Source: Candidatus Kapaibacterium sp. (lineage in GTDB: Bacteria > Bacteroidota > Ignavibacteria > Kapaibacteriales > UBA2268). From it: a stretch of 6,569 nt of DNA. Shown here piece by piece: positions 6,417-6,569 of the stretch. Position numbers and translations under genes: made by a program. The DNA lies in contig JAUQWR010000665.1 in assembly GCA_030835065.1 (NCBI GenBank), positions 1 to 6,569 on the forward strand. The letters are read 5' to 3'. The notes under the pieces are model-generated. The model had not been told where the DNA came from and did no database searches. It saw only the letters and a program-made list of their open reading frames with translations. Every line of letters begins with the position of its first letter. The stretch's first letter is position 1.

Positions 6417-6432
6417 ATCTGCCTACGGCAGC
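6398..6432 (+). repeat. Repeat module, copy B
   Basis: This is the better-preserved partner of copy A (6276-6312), sharing AATTTTAAGA at its start and CTGCCTACGGCAGC at its end. It overlaps the right arm of the large inverted repeat. Its CTGCC-TAC-GGCAG hairpin is at 6419-6431. Confidence 0.65.
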
Positions 6433-6434
6433 CA

Positions 6435-6449
6435 CCCCTCAATGAGGGG
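6435..6449 (+). repeat. Hairpin CCCCTC-AAT-GAGGGG
   Basis: A perfect 6-bp GC-rich stem with a 3-base loop lies three bases after the CTGCC/GGCAG hairpin of copy B. The two form a tandem hairpin pair that looks like part of the same repeat element. Confidence 0.65.
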
Positions 6450-6542
6450 AATTGGCTACTGCTGCTATTCTTCACGGTATACCAATTTAATTTCTTATTC
6501 TTATATAAATTAAATATACTAATTGAAAATGTCTTATAACCT

Positions 6543-6569
6543 CTCGAGTGTCGACCGACGCAGTCGGGC
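6543..6569 (+). repeat. CTCGAG...GTCGGGC repeat, copy 2, at window end
   Basis: This is the second copy of the element at 6345-6372, with CCGAC-GCA-GTCGG as its hairpin (6555-6567). It begins 198 bases after copy 1. The window stops exactly where copy 1 continues into GGGGTGG, so the larger repeat probably carries on beyond the edge. Confidence 0.7.

Larger units (their letters stand above)
6244..6569. other. Non-coding region rich in palindromic repeats
   Basis: This 326-base stretch after the operon contains no open frame with a plausible start, ribosome site or recognisable protein, and no tRNA or rRNA. It differs from the coding part in having GC-rich islands (GGGGTGG, CCACCCC, CTGCC/GGCAG, CCCCTC/GAGGGG) set in AT-rich spacers, almost every island forming a hairpin. 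The part from about 6450 to 6540 is AT-rich and featureless apart from an 8-base palindrome GGTATACC at 6476-6483. Confidence 0.75.

Noticed and set aside
6476..6483. GGTATACC palindrome as an operator or integration site
   Set aside because: It is only 8 bases, occurs once, and has no neighbouring gene start or partner copy to support a function.
6276..6569. Possible CRISPR array
   Set aside because: The repeats are only two per type, diverged, unevenly spaced and internally palindromic, with no uniform spacers and no cas genes nearby.

Overview
The window is AT-rich bacterial DNA holding one compact six-gene operon on the + strand (202-6243), the start of a divergent gene on the - strand (1-143), and a 326-base downstream region packed with short palindromic repeats (6244-6569). 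The gene set and the wording of the proteins suggest the Bacteroidota/Chlorobiota/Ignavibacteria (FCB) group. Clear Shine-Dalgarno motifs (AGGAGG, GAGGAG, AAGGA) precede most of the genes. Classic Bacteroidia and Flavobacteriia use these little, so an Ignavibacteria- or Kapabacteria-like lineage is a reasonable but unproven guess.

Layout: an RDD-family membrane protein (partial, running off the left edge) is transcribed leftward. A 58-base divergent intergenic region with a perfect 20-bp AT palindrome separates it from the operon. The operon order is SpoIIM/DUF95 membrane protein, an unrecognised polytopic membrane protein, a DUF4129 protein, a DUF4350 protein, a MoxR-type AAA+ ATPase and a DUF58 protein with a von Willebrand A-like region. 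All five junctions inside the operon overlap, by 26, 8, 8, 20 and 4 bases, so the genes are almost certainly co-transcribed and translationally coupled.

How the genes may work together: MoxR ATPases paired with DUF58/VWA proteins are thought to act as chaperone-like remodelling machines, by analogy with MoxR-family members that mature enzymes or envelope proteins. From predicted topology, MoxR is cytosolic, and the DUF58 core, the DUF4129 domain and the C-terminal tail of the DUF4350 protein all face the cytosol. The DUF4350 protein also places a large domain outside the membrane. This suggests a membrane-anchored assembly through which a cytosolic ATPase could act on an envelope process. The RDD and SpoIIM proteins are recurrent companions of this locus in FCB bacteria. 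The substrate is unknown, and nothing in the window reveals it.

The tail region contains no convincing gene. It holds a weak terminator-like hairpin, two diverged copies of a module with a CTGCC/GGCAG hairpin, two copies of a 27-28-base CTCGAG...GTCGGGC element (the second cut by the window end), and further strong hairpins. It looks like a patch of a dispersed palindromic intergenic repeat family.
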